Positions 25,899 through 33,361 of a stretch of DNA of 33,361 nt are shown piece by piece. Below the pieces are notes generated by a model that saw only the letters and a program-made list of their open reading frames with translations, ran no database searches and was not told the DNA's origin. Numbering within the stretch: the first letter of the stretch is position 1; each line of letters starts with the position of its first letter. Origin of the DNA: an uncultured Opitutia bacterium (GTDB lineage Bacteria; Verrucomicrobiota; Verrucomicrobiia; Opitutales; Opitutaceae); assembly GCA_903948415.1 (NCBI GenBank), contig CAJAYO010000254.1:1-33361 (forward strand), given 5' to 3'. The translations under genes were made by a program, and so were the position numbers.

Positions 25899-26888
25899 AT
25901 GAAATCCCTGCTTTCCCTGCCCTGCCGTGCCCTCGCCGCGCTCACCGTGCTGGCCCTCGCCGCCCACGCCGCGCCCGCCATCAAAATCGGTTTCCTCGTC
26001 AAACAGCCCGAGGAACCCTGGTTCCAGCTCGAATGGAAATTCGCCGACCAAGCCGCCAAGGACCTCGGCTTCACCCTCGTCAAAATCGGCGCCGGCGACG
26101 GCGAGAAGGTGCTGTCCGCCATCGACAACCTCGCCGCAGGCGGCGCCCAAGGCCTGGTCATTTGCACGCCCGACACCCGCCTCGGCCCCGGCATCGTCGC
26201 CAAGGCCCGGGCCGCCGGACTCAAACTCCTCGCCGTCGACGACCAGTTCGTCGGGGCCAACGGTCAGCCCATGACCAAGGTCCACTACCTCGGCATCTCC
26301 GCCGGCAAGATCGGCGAAGAGGTCGGCAAGACCCTCGCCGCCGAAATGAAAAAACGCGGCTGGACCGCCGCCGACACCGCGGTCTGCGCCGCGACCTTCG
26401 ACGAACTCGCCACCGCCAAGGCCCGCACCGACGGCGCCATCGCCTCGCTCAAAGCCGCCGGCTTCCCCGAGAACCGGATCTTCAAAGCCCCGCAGCGCAC
26501 CGCCGACATCCCCGGCTCGTTCGACGCCACCAACGTCCTCCTCACCCAGAAGCCCGCCGTGAAACACTGGCTCGTCTGCGGGAACAACGACAGCGCCGTC
26601 CTCGGCGCCGTGCGCGCCCTCGAGGGCCGCGGGTTCACCGCCGCCACCGCCGTCGGCGTCGGCATCAACGGCACCGATTGCATCGTCGAATTCGAGAAGG
26701 CCAAACCCACGCCGTTCTTCGGCTCCATGCTCCTCTCCGCGAAAAGCCACGGCTACGAAACAACCAAGATGATGTATCACTGGATAAAAGACGGCAAGGA
26801 GCCGCCCCTCGACACCCGCACCGTCGGCGTCCTCATCACCCGCGAAAACTTCCGCCAAGTGCTCAAGGACCAGGGCATCCGGGATTGA
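25899..26888 (+). CDS. araF: L-arabinose-binding periplasmic protein AraF
   Basis: Substrate-binding protein of 329 residues, the same length as E. coli AraF. It has a signal peptide (ending LALAAHAAP) and then the binding-fold opening IKIGFLVKQPEEPWFQLEWKF, with DNLAAGGAQGLVICTPD and later WLVCGNNDSAVLGAVRAL and GVGINGTD, all AraF-like. It delivers L-arabinose, and perhaps D-galactose or D-fucose, to AraGH at the membrane. The frame is open far upstream, but the ATG at 25899 starts the signal peptide and follows TCCTCCCTGTTCCC. The araG gene starts 66 bases downstream, after a small hairpin. Confidence 0.94.
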   Translation: MKSLLSLPCRALAALTVLALAAHAAPAIKIGFLVKQPEEPWFQLEWKFADQAAKDLGFTLVKIGAGDGEKVLSAIDNLAAGGAQGLVICTPDTRLGPGIVAKARAAGLKLLAVDDQFVGANGQPMTKVHYLGISAGKIGEEVGKTLAAEMKKRGWTAADTAVCAATFDELATAKARTDGAIASLKAAGFPENRIFKAPQRTADIPGSFDATNVLLTQKPAVKHWLVCGNNDSAVLGAVRALEGRGFTAATAVGVGINGTDCIVEFEKAKPTPFFGSMLLSAKSHGYETTKMMYHWIKDGKEPPLDTRTVGVLITRENFRQVLKDQGIRD

Positions 26889-26910
26889 GGCCCTCGTCTC
26901 CCTCCGCTGC

Positions 26911-26934
26911 GTAGCCCTGCTCGTGAGAGCAGGG
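26911..26934. repeat. GTAG-tagged hairpin between araF and araG
   Basis: GTAG (26911-26914) followed by CCCTGCTC, a GTGA loop and GAGCAGGG, an 8-bp perfect stem with a GNRA-type tetraloop in RNA. It lies 22 bases after the araF stop and has no T-run. It resembles the GTAG palindromes at 9577 and 14922 and could protect the araF message. Confidence 0.55.
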
Positions 26935-26954
26935 ACCGTCCCCGCTTCCCTGAG

Positions 26955-28496
26955 ATGTCCGTGCCCGCCCCCGCCCTCGCCTTCGACCGCGTCTCCATGG
27001 CCTTCCCGGGCGTCAAGGCGCTCGACGACGTCTCCTTCGACGTCCGCGCCGGTTCGATCCACGCGCTCATGGGCGAAAACGGCGCGGGCAAATCCACCCT
27101 GCTCAAAATCCTCAGCGGCGCCTACACGCCCTCCGGCGGCTCCCTCGCCCTCGACGGCCGGCCCCGCACCTCCGGCGACACCTCCGACGCCCTCGCCGCC
27201 GGCATCGCCGTGATCTACCAGGAACTGCATCTCGTCCCCGAGATGAGCGTCGCGGAAAACCTGTTTCTCGGCCACCTCCCGCAAAAATTCGGCCTCGTCA
27301 ACCGCCGCGCCCTCGCCGCAGCCGCCCGCCAGCAACTCGAGCTCATCGGCGAAGAGCTCGATCCGTGGACCAAGCTCGGCACCCTGTCGCTCGGCCAGCG
27401 CCAGATGGTCGAAATCGCAAAAGCCCTCACCCGCGGCGCCCGCATCATCGCCTTCGACGAACCCACCAGCAGCCTCTCCGACCGCGAAGTGCGCCGGCTC
27501 TTCACCATCATCCGCGAACTCCGCTCCCGCGGCTGCGCCGTCCTCTACGTGTCCCACCGCATGGAGGAAATTTTCGAGCTCTGCGACCGCATCACGATTT
27601 TGCGCGACGGCCGCCACGTGGACACGGCCGACCTCGCCACGCTCACCCGCGACGCCGTCGTCCAACGCATGGTCGGCCGCAAACTCGCGGACATCTACCA
27701 CTACACGCCGCGCCCGCCCGCCGGCCCCGGCCTCGTCGTGGAAGGCCTGTGCGGCCCCGGCCTCGCCGAACCCTGCACGTTCTCCGCCGCCGCCGGCGAG
27801 ATCTTCGGCTTCTTCGGGCTCATCGGCGCCGGCCGCAGCGAGTTGTTGAAACTGCTTTTCGGCGGTGCCGAAAAAACCGGCGGCCGCGTCACCTTCGCCG
27901 GCCGCGCGCTCACGCTCACCTCTCCGCGCCAGGCCATCGAAGCCGGCATCGTGCTCTGCCCCGAGGACCGCAAGAAAGAGGGCATCATCCCCGTGCGCTC
28001 CGTCCTCGAAAACACCAACCTCAGCGCCCGCCGGCGCAAAGCCCGCGCCGGCCTTTTCATCCACGAGGCCTGGGAGCAGACCAACGCCCGCGAGCGCACC
28101 GCCCAACTCCGCGTCAAAACGCCCTCGGTCCACCAGCTCATCCGCAACCTCTCCGGCGGCAACCAGCAGAAGGTCATCCTCGGCCGGTGGCTCTCCGAAA
28201 AGGTCAACGTCCTCCTCCTCGACGAGCCCACCCGCGGCATCGACGTCGGCGCGAAGAGCGAGATCTACACGATCATGCAGGACCTCGCCCGCTCCGGCGT
28301 CTGCGTCATTGTCGTCTCGAGCGAACTCCCCGAGATCCTCGGCGTCTCCGACCGCATCGCCGTCATGCGCCAGGGCAAGATCGCTGCCATCCTCGACCGC
28401 GCCGAGGCGACCGAAGAAAAACTCCTCAAACTCGCGCTGCCGCTCGAATCCGGACCACGTGGCGCGGAGCTTCCGCCCGCGCTCGCAACACCCTAA
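26955..28496 (+). CDS. araG: L-arabinose ABC transporter ATPase AraG
   Basis: Double ATPase of 513 residues of the CUT2 (monosaccharide) family. The N-terminal half has Walker A GENGAGKS (40-47), signature LSLGQRQMVEIAKAL and Walker B IIAFDEPTSSL. The C-terminal half keeps LSGGNQQKVILGRWL and LLLDEPTRGIDVG but its Walker A is the degenerate GLIGAGRSELL, as usual in this family. AraG-like features include VIYQELHLVPEMSVAENLFLG. It energises AraH in the cytoplasmic membrane. The ATG at 26955 follows a G-containing leader (CTTCCCTGAG). Confidence 0.94.
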   Translation: MSVPAPALAFDRVSMAFPGVKALDDVSFDVRAGSIHALMGENGAGKSTLLKILSGAYTPSGGSLALDGRPRTSGDTSDALAAGIAVIYQELHLVPEMSVAENLFLGHLPQKFGLVNRRALAAAARQQLELIGEELDPWTKLGTLSLGQRQMVEIAKALTRGARIIAFDEPTSSLSDREVRRLFTIIRELRSRGCAVLYVSHRMEEIFELCDRITILRDGRHVDTADLATLTRDAVVQRMVGRKLADIYHYTPRPPAGPGLVVEGLCGPGLAEPCTFSAAAGEIFGFFGLIGAGRSELLKLLFGGAEKTGGRVTFAGRALTLTSPRQAIEAGIVLCPEDRKKEGIIPVRSVLENTNLSARRRKARAGLFIHEAWEQTNARERTAQLRVKTPSVHQLIRNLSGGNQQKVILGRWLSEKVNVLLLDEPTRGIDVGAKSEIYTIMQDLARSGVCVIVVSSELPEILGVSDRIAVMRQGKIAAILDRAEATEEKLLKLALPLESGPRGAELPPALATP

Positions 28497-28545
28497 GCCG
28501 TCCCAGCGCGGGCTACAGCACCGCGCCACCCGAAACCGCCCGCTC

Positions 28546-29520
28546 ATGTCCACGACAGCCTCCGCCGCCGCCTCCCCCGCTCCCCGCCCAGCCGTCGCCG
28601 ACTTCTTCGACAAAGCCGGCATGCTCGTCGTGCTCGCGATCCTGTTCGTCGGCTGCTCGGTCTTCGTCGAAAATTTCCTCTCCTGGCGCAATATGCAGGG
28701 CCTCGCCCTCGCCGTCTCGATGACGGGCATGGTCGCCTGCACGATGCTGTTCTGTCTCGCGGCCGGCGATTTCGATCTCTCGATCGGCTCCGTCGTCGCC
28801 TGCGCCGGCGTGCTCGCCGCCGTCGTCATGAACCAGACCGAGAGCATCACGCTCGGCGTCGCCGCCGGCCTCGGCATCGGGGCCCTCGTCGGCGTCACCA
28901 ACGGTTACGTCGTCGCCAAACTCCGCATCAACGCTCTCATCACCACGCTCGCCACGATGCAGATCGTGCGCGGCTTCGGCTTCATCATCTCCGACGGCAA
29001 GGCGGTCGGCATCGGCCTCGAAGACTTTTTCTCCCTCGGCAGCTCCGCCCTCTTCAGCGTGCCGACGCCCGTGTGGATCACCGCCGGGTGCTTCGCGCTT
29101 TTCGGGTTCATTCTCAACCGCACCGTCTTCGGCCGCGACACGCTCGCCGTCGGCGGCAACGCCGAAGCCGCCCACCTCGCCGGTATCGCCGTCGACCGCG
29201 TGAAGATCGTCATCTTCACCGCGCAGGGCGTGATGGCCGCCTTCGCCGGCATCGTCCTCGCCTCCCGCATCACGAGCGGCCAGCCGAACACCTCGCAAGG
29301 CTTCGAACTCGAGGTCATCTCCGCCTGTGTGCTCGGCGGCGTGTCGCTCACGGGCGGCGTCGGCAGCATGGCCTTCGTCATCGCGGGCGTGCTGATCATG
29401 GGCATCGTCCAAAATGCGATGAACCTGATGAACGTCGCGACGTTCTACCAATACGTCGCCCGCGGCCTGATCCTCCTCGCGGCCGTGTTGTTCGACCGGT
29501 GGAAACGGCGGAAGCAGTGA
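28546..29520 (+). CDS. araH: L-arabinose ABC transporter permease AraH
   Basis: Membrane permease of 324 residues with the multiple hydrophobic segments of the CUT2 (BPD_transp_2) family. Recognisable blocks are LAAGDFDLSIGSVVACAGV, GYVVAKLRINALITTLATM and ACVLGGVSLTGGVGSM. Length and context match E. coli AraH (328). The ATG at 28546 is 49 bases after the araG stop, so araFGH is one operon. No arabinose catabolic gene (araA, araB, araD) or AraC/AraR is in the window. After the stop lie the remains of a toxin-antitoxin pair, and no clear terminator was found. Confidence 0.94.
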   Translation: MSTTASAAASPAPRPAVADFFDKAGMLVVLAILFVGCSVFVENFLSWRNMQGLALAVSMTGMVACTMLFCLAAGDFDLSIGSVVACAGVLAAVVMNQTESITLGVAAGLGIGALVGVTNGYVVAKLRINALITTLATMQIVRGFGFIISDGKAVGIGLEDFFSLGSSALFSVPTPVWITAGCFALFGFILNRTVFGRDTLAVGGNAEAAHLAGIAVDRVKIVIFTAQGVMAAFAGIVLASRITSGQPNTSQGFELEVISACVLGGVSLTGGVGSMAFVIAGVLIMGIVQNAMNLMNVATFYQYVARGLILLAAVLFDRWKRRKQ

Positions 29521-29566
29521 GGCATCGTCCGCCTGCACCGTTCGCCCGTTCCGCCCAATTCGATCC

Positions 29567-29770
29567 ACGCTCACCGCCGAAATTTCACGCCCTGCCCTCG
29601 CGCTGCCTCCTGCGGATCGTCTTGAGTCGCCCCGCCGCTTGGTTGAGCGCGTCGTCGAGCCTGCTTCGATCACCGTCGCCGTGAAAGACGGCCTTCGTCG
29701 CCTGGCCGATGGGGCGACCGGACGGGTCGCCCGTCTTACCGAAAAGCAGTATCCGGCTGCCGTGCGATGA
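29567..29770 (+). pseudogene. Antitoxin remnant (PF09720-like addiction module), start codon lost
   Basis: Frame giving 67 residues with an addiction-module antitoxin look: EISRPALALPPADRLESPRR, then VERVVEPASITVAVKDGL and EKQYPAAVR before a TGA. The ALxLPPxxRxEL helix is typical of that antitoxin family. No ATG, GTG or TTG starts the frame; an ACG at 29567 stands exactly where ATG would be expected, and the next possible starts cut into the domain. The stop overlaps the toxin start in an ATGA arrangement, as in live modules. Decay is inferred from the missing start. Confidence 0.55.
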
Positions 29771-30024
29771 CCGTGAGGTTTCACCCCGAATTTCCGGCCG
29801 ATGTCCGGAGGTTCACCGCTGGCGATGCTGAAGTTTCTTCCGGACTCCGGGACCGTTTTCGCCGCGAGATTGACGAGAGTAGTGCGGCCATCAAGACGGC
29901 CCCCGGCGGGGCCGGACACTTCCACAACCTCGGCTCTTCCATCATTCCGATCACGAAGGGAAATGGCGACGCACCCGCGTTGGTGCCGCGGACCTGGCCC
30001 ATCGTGCGGCCGTTGCTCCGCTGA
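29767..30024 (+). pseudogene. RelE/ParE-type toxin remnant
   Basis: The first 60 residues look like a ParE/RelE toxin (VRFHPEFPADVRRF, then AIKTAPGGAGHF), but homologues continue with an RRRNLRxFPFxVLY strand that is absent. After about residue 58 (GSS) the frame runs into unrelated sequence and stops at 85 residues, while relatives are about 95-100. A shifted frame holds only a weak trace (RREMATHPRW) of the missing part. Overlap of the start with the antitoxin stop supports an old operon. The toxin is probably inactive. Confidence 0.6.
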
Positions 30025-30323
30025 AACCCGGCGCACCCCGCGCGCTAACGCAATCGGCCCAGGGGGCGACTTCGTTCCAGCCCGGATATTTCACCCTCAA
30101 CTTGGGCAAACCGGTTCCACAGGGCACGGAGCCCAGCGCACAGAGCTCACCGAGCGGACACGGTGTTTGGCTCCGTGACCTCGCTTCCGGACTCTGTCCG
30201 CCCGGTGAAAAATAATTTCTTTCGGAAAGCGTGATTGATGCGGGCTGGCGCAACACCGCGGCCGGCAGCATTTGGGCCGGCGCCACGGCCCCCACGGCCC
30301 GATCCGCATCAGGGCCATTCGCT
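30025..30323. other. 299-base gap without a gene
   Basis: Stretch between the toxin remnant and the 3' end of the LacI-family gene. It holds a short AT-rich patch (GTGAAAAATAATTTCTTT near 30205-30223) in otherwise GC-rich sequence, and no gene, RNA or clear terminator that I recognise. Confidence 0.4.
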
Positions 30324-31391
30324 TCATGATTGAGCTGGCGCGACCGCCGGCGGCAGCCGCCGCAAGGTCCGCCCCTCGTTCCACTGGCCCTCGAGCATAA
30401 TCGTCGTCGCCTGCTCGGGCATGCCCCGCTCATTGCGCTCGACCATGCTGATGAGCGCATCCACGGCCATCGCGCCGGTGAGTTTGCCGTTTTGCCAGAC
30501 GCCGCTGAGCGGATCGCCCAATTTCGGACAGGCCAGCCAGGCGAACCCGATATCCTCCGGAATGCGCCGGCCTGCGCGCGTGATCAGATCGCGCAACGGC
30601 GCTCCGCCCAGATTGATGACCACGTCGGGCTTCTCCTGTTTCAGCCAACGCGCCACCTGCGGAGCCGCGGCGTCATTCCAGTCGTCCACAAACAACGGTT
30701 CGACCAGCGTGAGGTCCGGCATCATTTCCGCCGAGACCAGATAGCCCGCCTGCCACCGGCCCTGAAAGCGGTGCCGGTGGACCTGGCGCAACGCGAGCCC
30801 GGGTCGACGGTAGCCGCGCTTGTAGCACTCGCGCACGGCCAGCAGGCTCGAAAAATAGTGGTCGTTGCACACCGTCGTGATGGTCAGCGAGGGCAACGGC
30901 ACACTGATGCTCACGGCCGCAAAATAATTCCAGTGCAAGGCCGGCGGCGGATCGCCGTCCGCCAGCGGACTGATCAGCAGGCCCTGAATGCCCCGGGCGC
31001 GCAGCATCTCGGAAAACCGCTCGTTGGACATGCCGTCGCGGTGCAGCCAGAACTCCTGCGCCCGGTAGCCCCGCAACGTCGCCCGCTCCAGCGCCCCCTC
31101 CCGCAGTTGCCGGATCGTGAGCGAAGGATTGTGGCTCCATCCGTCCGCCGCATGATGCGCGCAGACGAGCGCGAGCGCCGGCTTGTCTTTCAACGGCTTT
31201 CCCTGCCGCCGGATGCGCATCAGCGTCGAAAGATAGGGGTTCGGCTGATAACCGAGCTGCTTGGCGACGGCCTGGATGCGCTCGCGCGTCCCCTGCGGAA
31301 TGCGCGGATTGTTGGCCAGACTCATCGACACCGTCGCCTGCGTAACGCCCGCCTGCGCCGCGATGGTCTTCATGGTGACGCCGAGGCTCAT
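30324..31391 (-). CDS. LacI-family transcription regulator
   Basis: DNA-binding regulator of 355 residues. The N-terminal helix-turn-helix is classic LacI: MKTIAAQAGVTQATVSMSL (about 7-25) with ANNPRIPQGTRERIQAVAKQLGYQPNP as hinge approach. The rest is a periplasmic-binding-fold sensor, with LISPLADGD and INLGGAP segments, presumably sensing a sugar. The ATG at 31391 is at the edge of a perfect inverted repeat (31391-31410), so the protein may repress its own gene. It is divergent from a TonB-dependent receptor, a pairing frequent in Opitutaceae and often linked to glycan uptake. The effector is unknown. Confidence 0.94.
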   Translation of the reverse strand: MSLGVTMKTIAAQAGVTQATVSMSLANNPRIPQGTRERIQAVAKQLGYQPNPYLSTLMRIRRQGKPLKDKPALALVCAHHAADGWSHNPSLTIRQLREGALERATLRGYRAQEFWLHRDGMSNERFSEMLRARGIQGLLISPLADGDPPPALHWNYFAAVSISVPLPSLTITTVCNDHYFSSLLAVRECYKRGYRRPGLALRQVHRHRFQGRWQAGYLVSAEMMPDLTLVEPLFVDDWNDAAAPQVARWLKQEKPDVVINLGGAPLRDLITRAGRRIPEDIGFAWLACPKLGDPLSGVWQNGKLTGAMAVDALISMVERNERGMPEQATTIMLEGQWNEGRTLRRLPPAVAPAQS

Positions 31392-31410
31392 TGCTTAAGG
31401 ATGTAAGCAA
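31391..31410. promoter_or_regulatory. Candidate LacI-family operator
   Basis: TTGCTTA (31391-31397) and TAAGCAA (31404-31410) form perfect 7-bp arms around AGGATG. It lies at the first base of the LacI-type coding start and 127 bases before the receptor start, suited to autorepression and possibly control of the receptor. Confidence 0.55.
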
Positions 31411-31536
31411 AACGGGGCTTTTTTCCGGTCGGCGCAAACGAAATCCTCGACGAGGTTGTCCCCCCCTCTCTGACTGCGCGCTTCATACCCCGCGCCAGCC
31501 AGACCCACCCCGACCCACCAAACCCTGCCTCGTTCC

Positions 31537-33361
31537 ATGACCCGCAAATCCCTGACCGCCCTCCCGCCGGCCGCGCTGCTCCTGTTGAGCGCCACCGCCG
31601 CGTTCGCCCAAACCGCCCCCGCCTCTCCCCCGGCCAAAAACCCGGGCGAGGTGATCCAACTCTCGGAATTCTCCGTCAGCGCCGATCCCAACCGCGGCTA
31701 CGCGCCTTCCGAAACGATGACCGGCTCGCGCATCGCGACCAAGATCGTCGACCTGCCCTACACCGTGAACATGCTCACGAGCGAGTTCCTCGAAGATTTC
31801 GGCATCTTCGAACTCGCCGACAATATCGTCCAAATCGGCAGTTTCACCGGCCTCGACATCGGCGGCAATTTTAACCTGCGCGGCTTCCAATCCACCTACC
31901 AACTGCGCGACGGCTTTTTCCGGCTCGGCCGCTATGGTTCGAGCAACATCGACCGGATGGAAATCATCAAGGGATCGAACGCCGCCATCTACGGCCGCAC
32001 TTCGCCCGGTGGCATGGTGAATATGATCTCCAAGGCGCCGAAGGACCGGCAGTCGGAGAAATTCAGCTACAACGTCGGCGACTACGGCACCCAGCGCGTC
32101 ACCCTTGAGGCCACCGGCCCCGTGCCGGTCGATGCCCTCGGCAAGACCTCCTACATCGTCACGCTCAGCCAATACCAGCGCGACTTTGGCCAGGAATACG
32201 CCCGCAACCGCAACCTCGAGTATTATGCGGCGCTCAAGCATAAGTTCGACAACGGCGGCAACCTTCTCCTCTCCGCGGAATACCTCTTGCAAATCCGCCA
32301 CTCGCCCAACACCGCCTCCCCGCTGATCAACGATCAGAAGGGTACCCCCACCAACACCGACGACGAAATCGTCGGCTACGCGAAAGGCCTCGCCGGCTAC
32401 AACGCCTTCGGCCCCGTCAGCGAACTCACCCGCGGCGCCACCAGCTACACCGCCAACTACGACCGCCGCCTGAACGACGTCTTCAGCGTTCGTGCGTCCG
32501 GCAATTACTATTTGGCCCGCCGCTGGGACTATAACCAAAACAACGGCTGGCCCACCGTGAACATCAACCCCGCCCCGGCCGCAGCCACCGGCCTCGTTCC
32601 CCCGATCACCGTCGTCCGCGGCGCAATTCCCTCCAAGGGCCAGATCGTCGAAGACGGCGGCGGTATCCAGAGCGACATGCTCGCCCATTACTGGACCAAC
32701 AACCGCAAGATCGAGCACCGCACCCTCGTCGCCGTCGACTTCAACGACTACTACCGCTGGGACCCGGCCCGCAGCTACGCGGCCGCCACCGATCCCGATC
32801 TCGTCGCCTGGAGCGCGGCCGTCCGGACCACCACGCTCGACCCGAAAACCCTCACCCCCATCAGCCCGATCAACTACTTCACCAAGACCTTCGACGGCTC
32901 CAAGGGCATCTCCACCCGAATCCGTAAACAGCGCGTGTCCGTCCTCGGCGGCCTGATCCGCCAACAGACGGCGTTGTTCGACGGCCGCCTGCTCACCTAT
33001 GCCGGCGTCCGTTTCGACACGGTCCGCTTCCGGCACCGCGATTTCACCGCGCCCCCCGCCGGCTTCTCGCCCGGCCAGCAGCTCGACAAGAGCATGGACT
33101 CCGGCGTGACGCCCAACCTCGGCGTGAACTACAAATTGACCCAGAATCTGCGCGTGTTTGCCAACTACAGCGAGAGCTTCTTCGTCCCCCAATCCGACGC
33201 GACGCCCACGGTGGCCCGCGCCGACTACGTGGCCGAGACCGCCAAGGGCTACGACTACGGCTTCAAGGGCGCGCTCCTGAACGACCGCCTGAACTTCACC
33301 GTCAGCGGCTTCTACGCCATCCGCAACAACGTCTCCGTAACCGAGTCGATCGAAACGCCGC
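31537..33361 (+). CDS. TonB-dependent receptor (partial, runs off the window)
   Basis: Outer-membrane active-transport receptor; 608 codons are present and the 3' end is missing. It has a signal peptide (LLLLSATAAFA|QTAP), then an EVIQLSEFSVSAD stretch resembling a TonB-box region. The plug domain follows (about 60-170: VDLPYTVNMLTSEFLEDFG, NLRGFQSTYQLRDGFF, DRMEIIKGSNAAIYG, GGMVNMISKAP), and then beta-barrel strands rich in Tyr/Asn/Arg. The plug pattern is the siderophore-receptor-like type that is expanded in Opitutaceae and often used for sugars or vitamins. The ATG at 31537 follows CCCTGCCTCGTTCC without Shine-Dalgarno. Substrate unknown; the LacI neighbour suggests a carbohydrate. Confidence 0.93.
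   Translation, partial: MTRKSLTALPPAALLLLSATAAFAQTAPASPPAKNPGEVIQLSEFSVSADPNRGYAPSETMTGSRIATKIVDLPYTVNMLTSEFLEDFGIFELADNIVQIGSFTGLDIGGNFNLRGFQSTYQLRDGFFRLGRYGSSNIDRMEIIKGSNAAIYGRTSPGGMVNMISKAPKDRQSEKFSYNVGDYGTQRVTLEATGPVPVDALGKTSYIVTLSQYQRDFGQEYARNRNLEYYAALKHKFDNGGNLLLSAEYLLQIRHSPNTASPLINDQKGTPTNTDDEIVGYAKGLAGYNAFGPVSELTRGATSYTANYDRRLNDVFSVRASGNYYLARRWDYNQNNGWPTVNINPAPAAATGLVPPITVVRGAIPSKGQIVEDGGGIQSDMLAHYWTNNRKIEHRTLVAVDFNDYYRWDPARSYAAATDPDLVAWSAAVRTTTLDPKTLTPISPINYFTKTFDGSKGISTRIRKQRVSVLGGLIRQQTALFDGRLLTYAGVRFDTVRFRHRDFTAPPAGFSPGQQLDKSMDSGVTPNLGVNYKLTQNLRVFANYSESFFVPQSDATPTVARADYVAETAKGYDYGFKGALLNDRLNFTVSGFYAIRNNVSVTESIETP

Noticed and set aside
28506-28526. GCGCGG-N9-CCGCGC hairpin between araG and araH
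   Set aside because: Only 6 bp, and such GC stems are expected by chance at this GC content; a nearby CTAC (GTAG on the other strand) is not aligned with the stem.
25869-28901. Minus-strand open frame of about 1000 codons opposite araF and araG
   Set aside because: It is Asp/Glu/Gly/Ala-rich, has no domain, and lies exactly antisense to two clear genes; high GC with C-ending codons keeps the opposite strand free of stops.
30205-30223. AT-rich patch as a promoter
   Set aside because: It lies near the 3' end of the LacI-family gene and no gene starts downstream on the plus strand.

Overview
The window looks like chromosomal DNA of a high-GC verrucomicrobium, most likely of the Opitutaceae. 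The evidence is indirect: very high GC, a TonB-dependent receptor of the signal peptide, 'EVIQLSEFSVSA', plug type common in that family, a LacI regulator divergent from it, several secreted Gfo/Idh/MocA-type oxidoreductases, and few Shine-Dalgarno sequences. Most plus-strand genes start after a C/T-rich leader. No rRNA, tRNA, CRISPR array, phage gene or complete insertion sequence was seen.

Layout. 1-6200: an alpha/beta-hydrolase lipoprotein (-), a polypyrimidine tract, thymidine kinase, a lactonase-type beta-propeller, and korA-korB for 2-oxoacid:ferredoxin oxidoreductase, closed by a perfect 20-bp-stem terminator. 6200-9700: a small secreted protein (-), a membrane-anchored PQQ-type propeller protein, an AlkD-like DNA alkylation repair protein, and a REP-like inverted doublet. 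9700-13140 (-): a papain-like secreted protein overlapping a Tat-exported Gfo/Idh oxidoreductase, then a second cytoplasmic Gfo/Idh gene. 13140-19240: a Do-type periplasmic protease, an OmpR-type regulator overlapping its histidine kinase, and a secreted cadherin-like/VWA protein. 19500-22500: hflX, a LuxR-type regulator with a degenerate receiver, and a nearly 900-bp stretch holding at most one doubtful small gene. 22500-25750 (-): one permease, two ATPases and a Dabb protein, forming a partial peptide-type ABC operon. 25900-29520: araFGH, an L-arabinose-type CUT2 importer. 29560-30025: a decayed toxin-antitoxin pair. 30324-33361: a LacI-family regulator and the divergent TonB-dependent receptor, which runs off the window, with a perfect inverted repeat at the regulator's start codon.

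Working together. AraF, AraG and AraH form one importer. The Do protease and the two-component pair plausibly form an envelope-stress circuit. The LacI regulator probably controls itself and perhaps the receptor. KorA and KorB are one enzyme. The points most worth a second look are the regulator whose phospho-acceptor Asp is Glu, the VWA protein whose first metal-site Asp is Asn, the decayed toxin-antitoxin pair, the GTAG-tagged intergenic palindromes, and the operator-like palindromes in divergent promoters.
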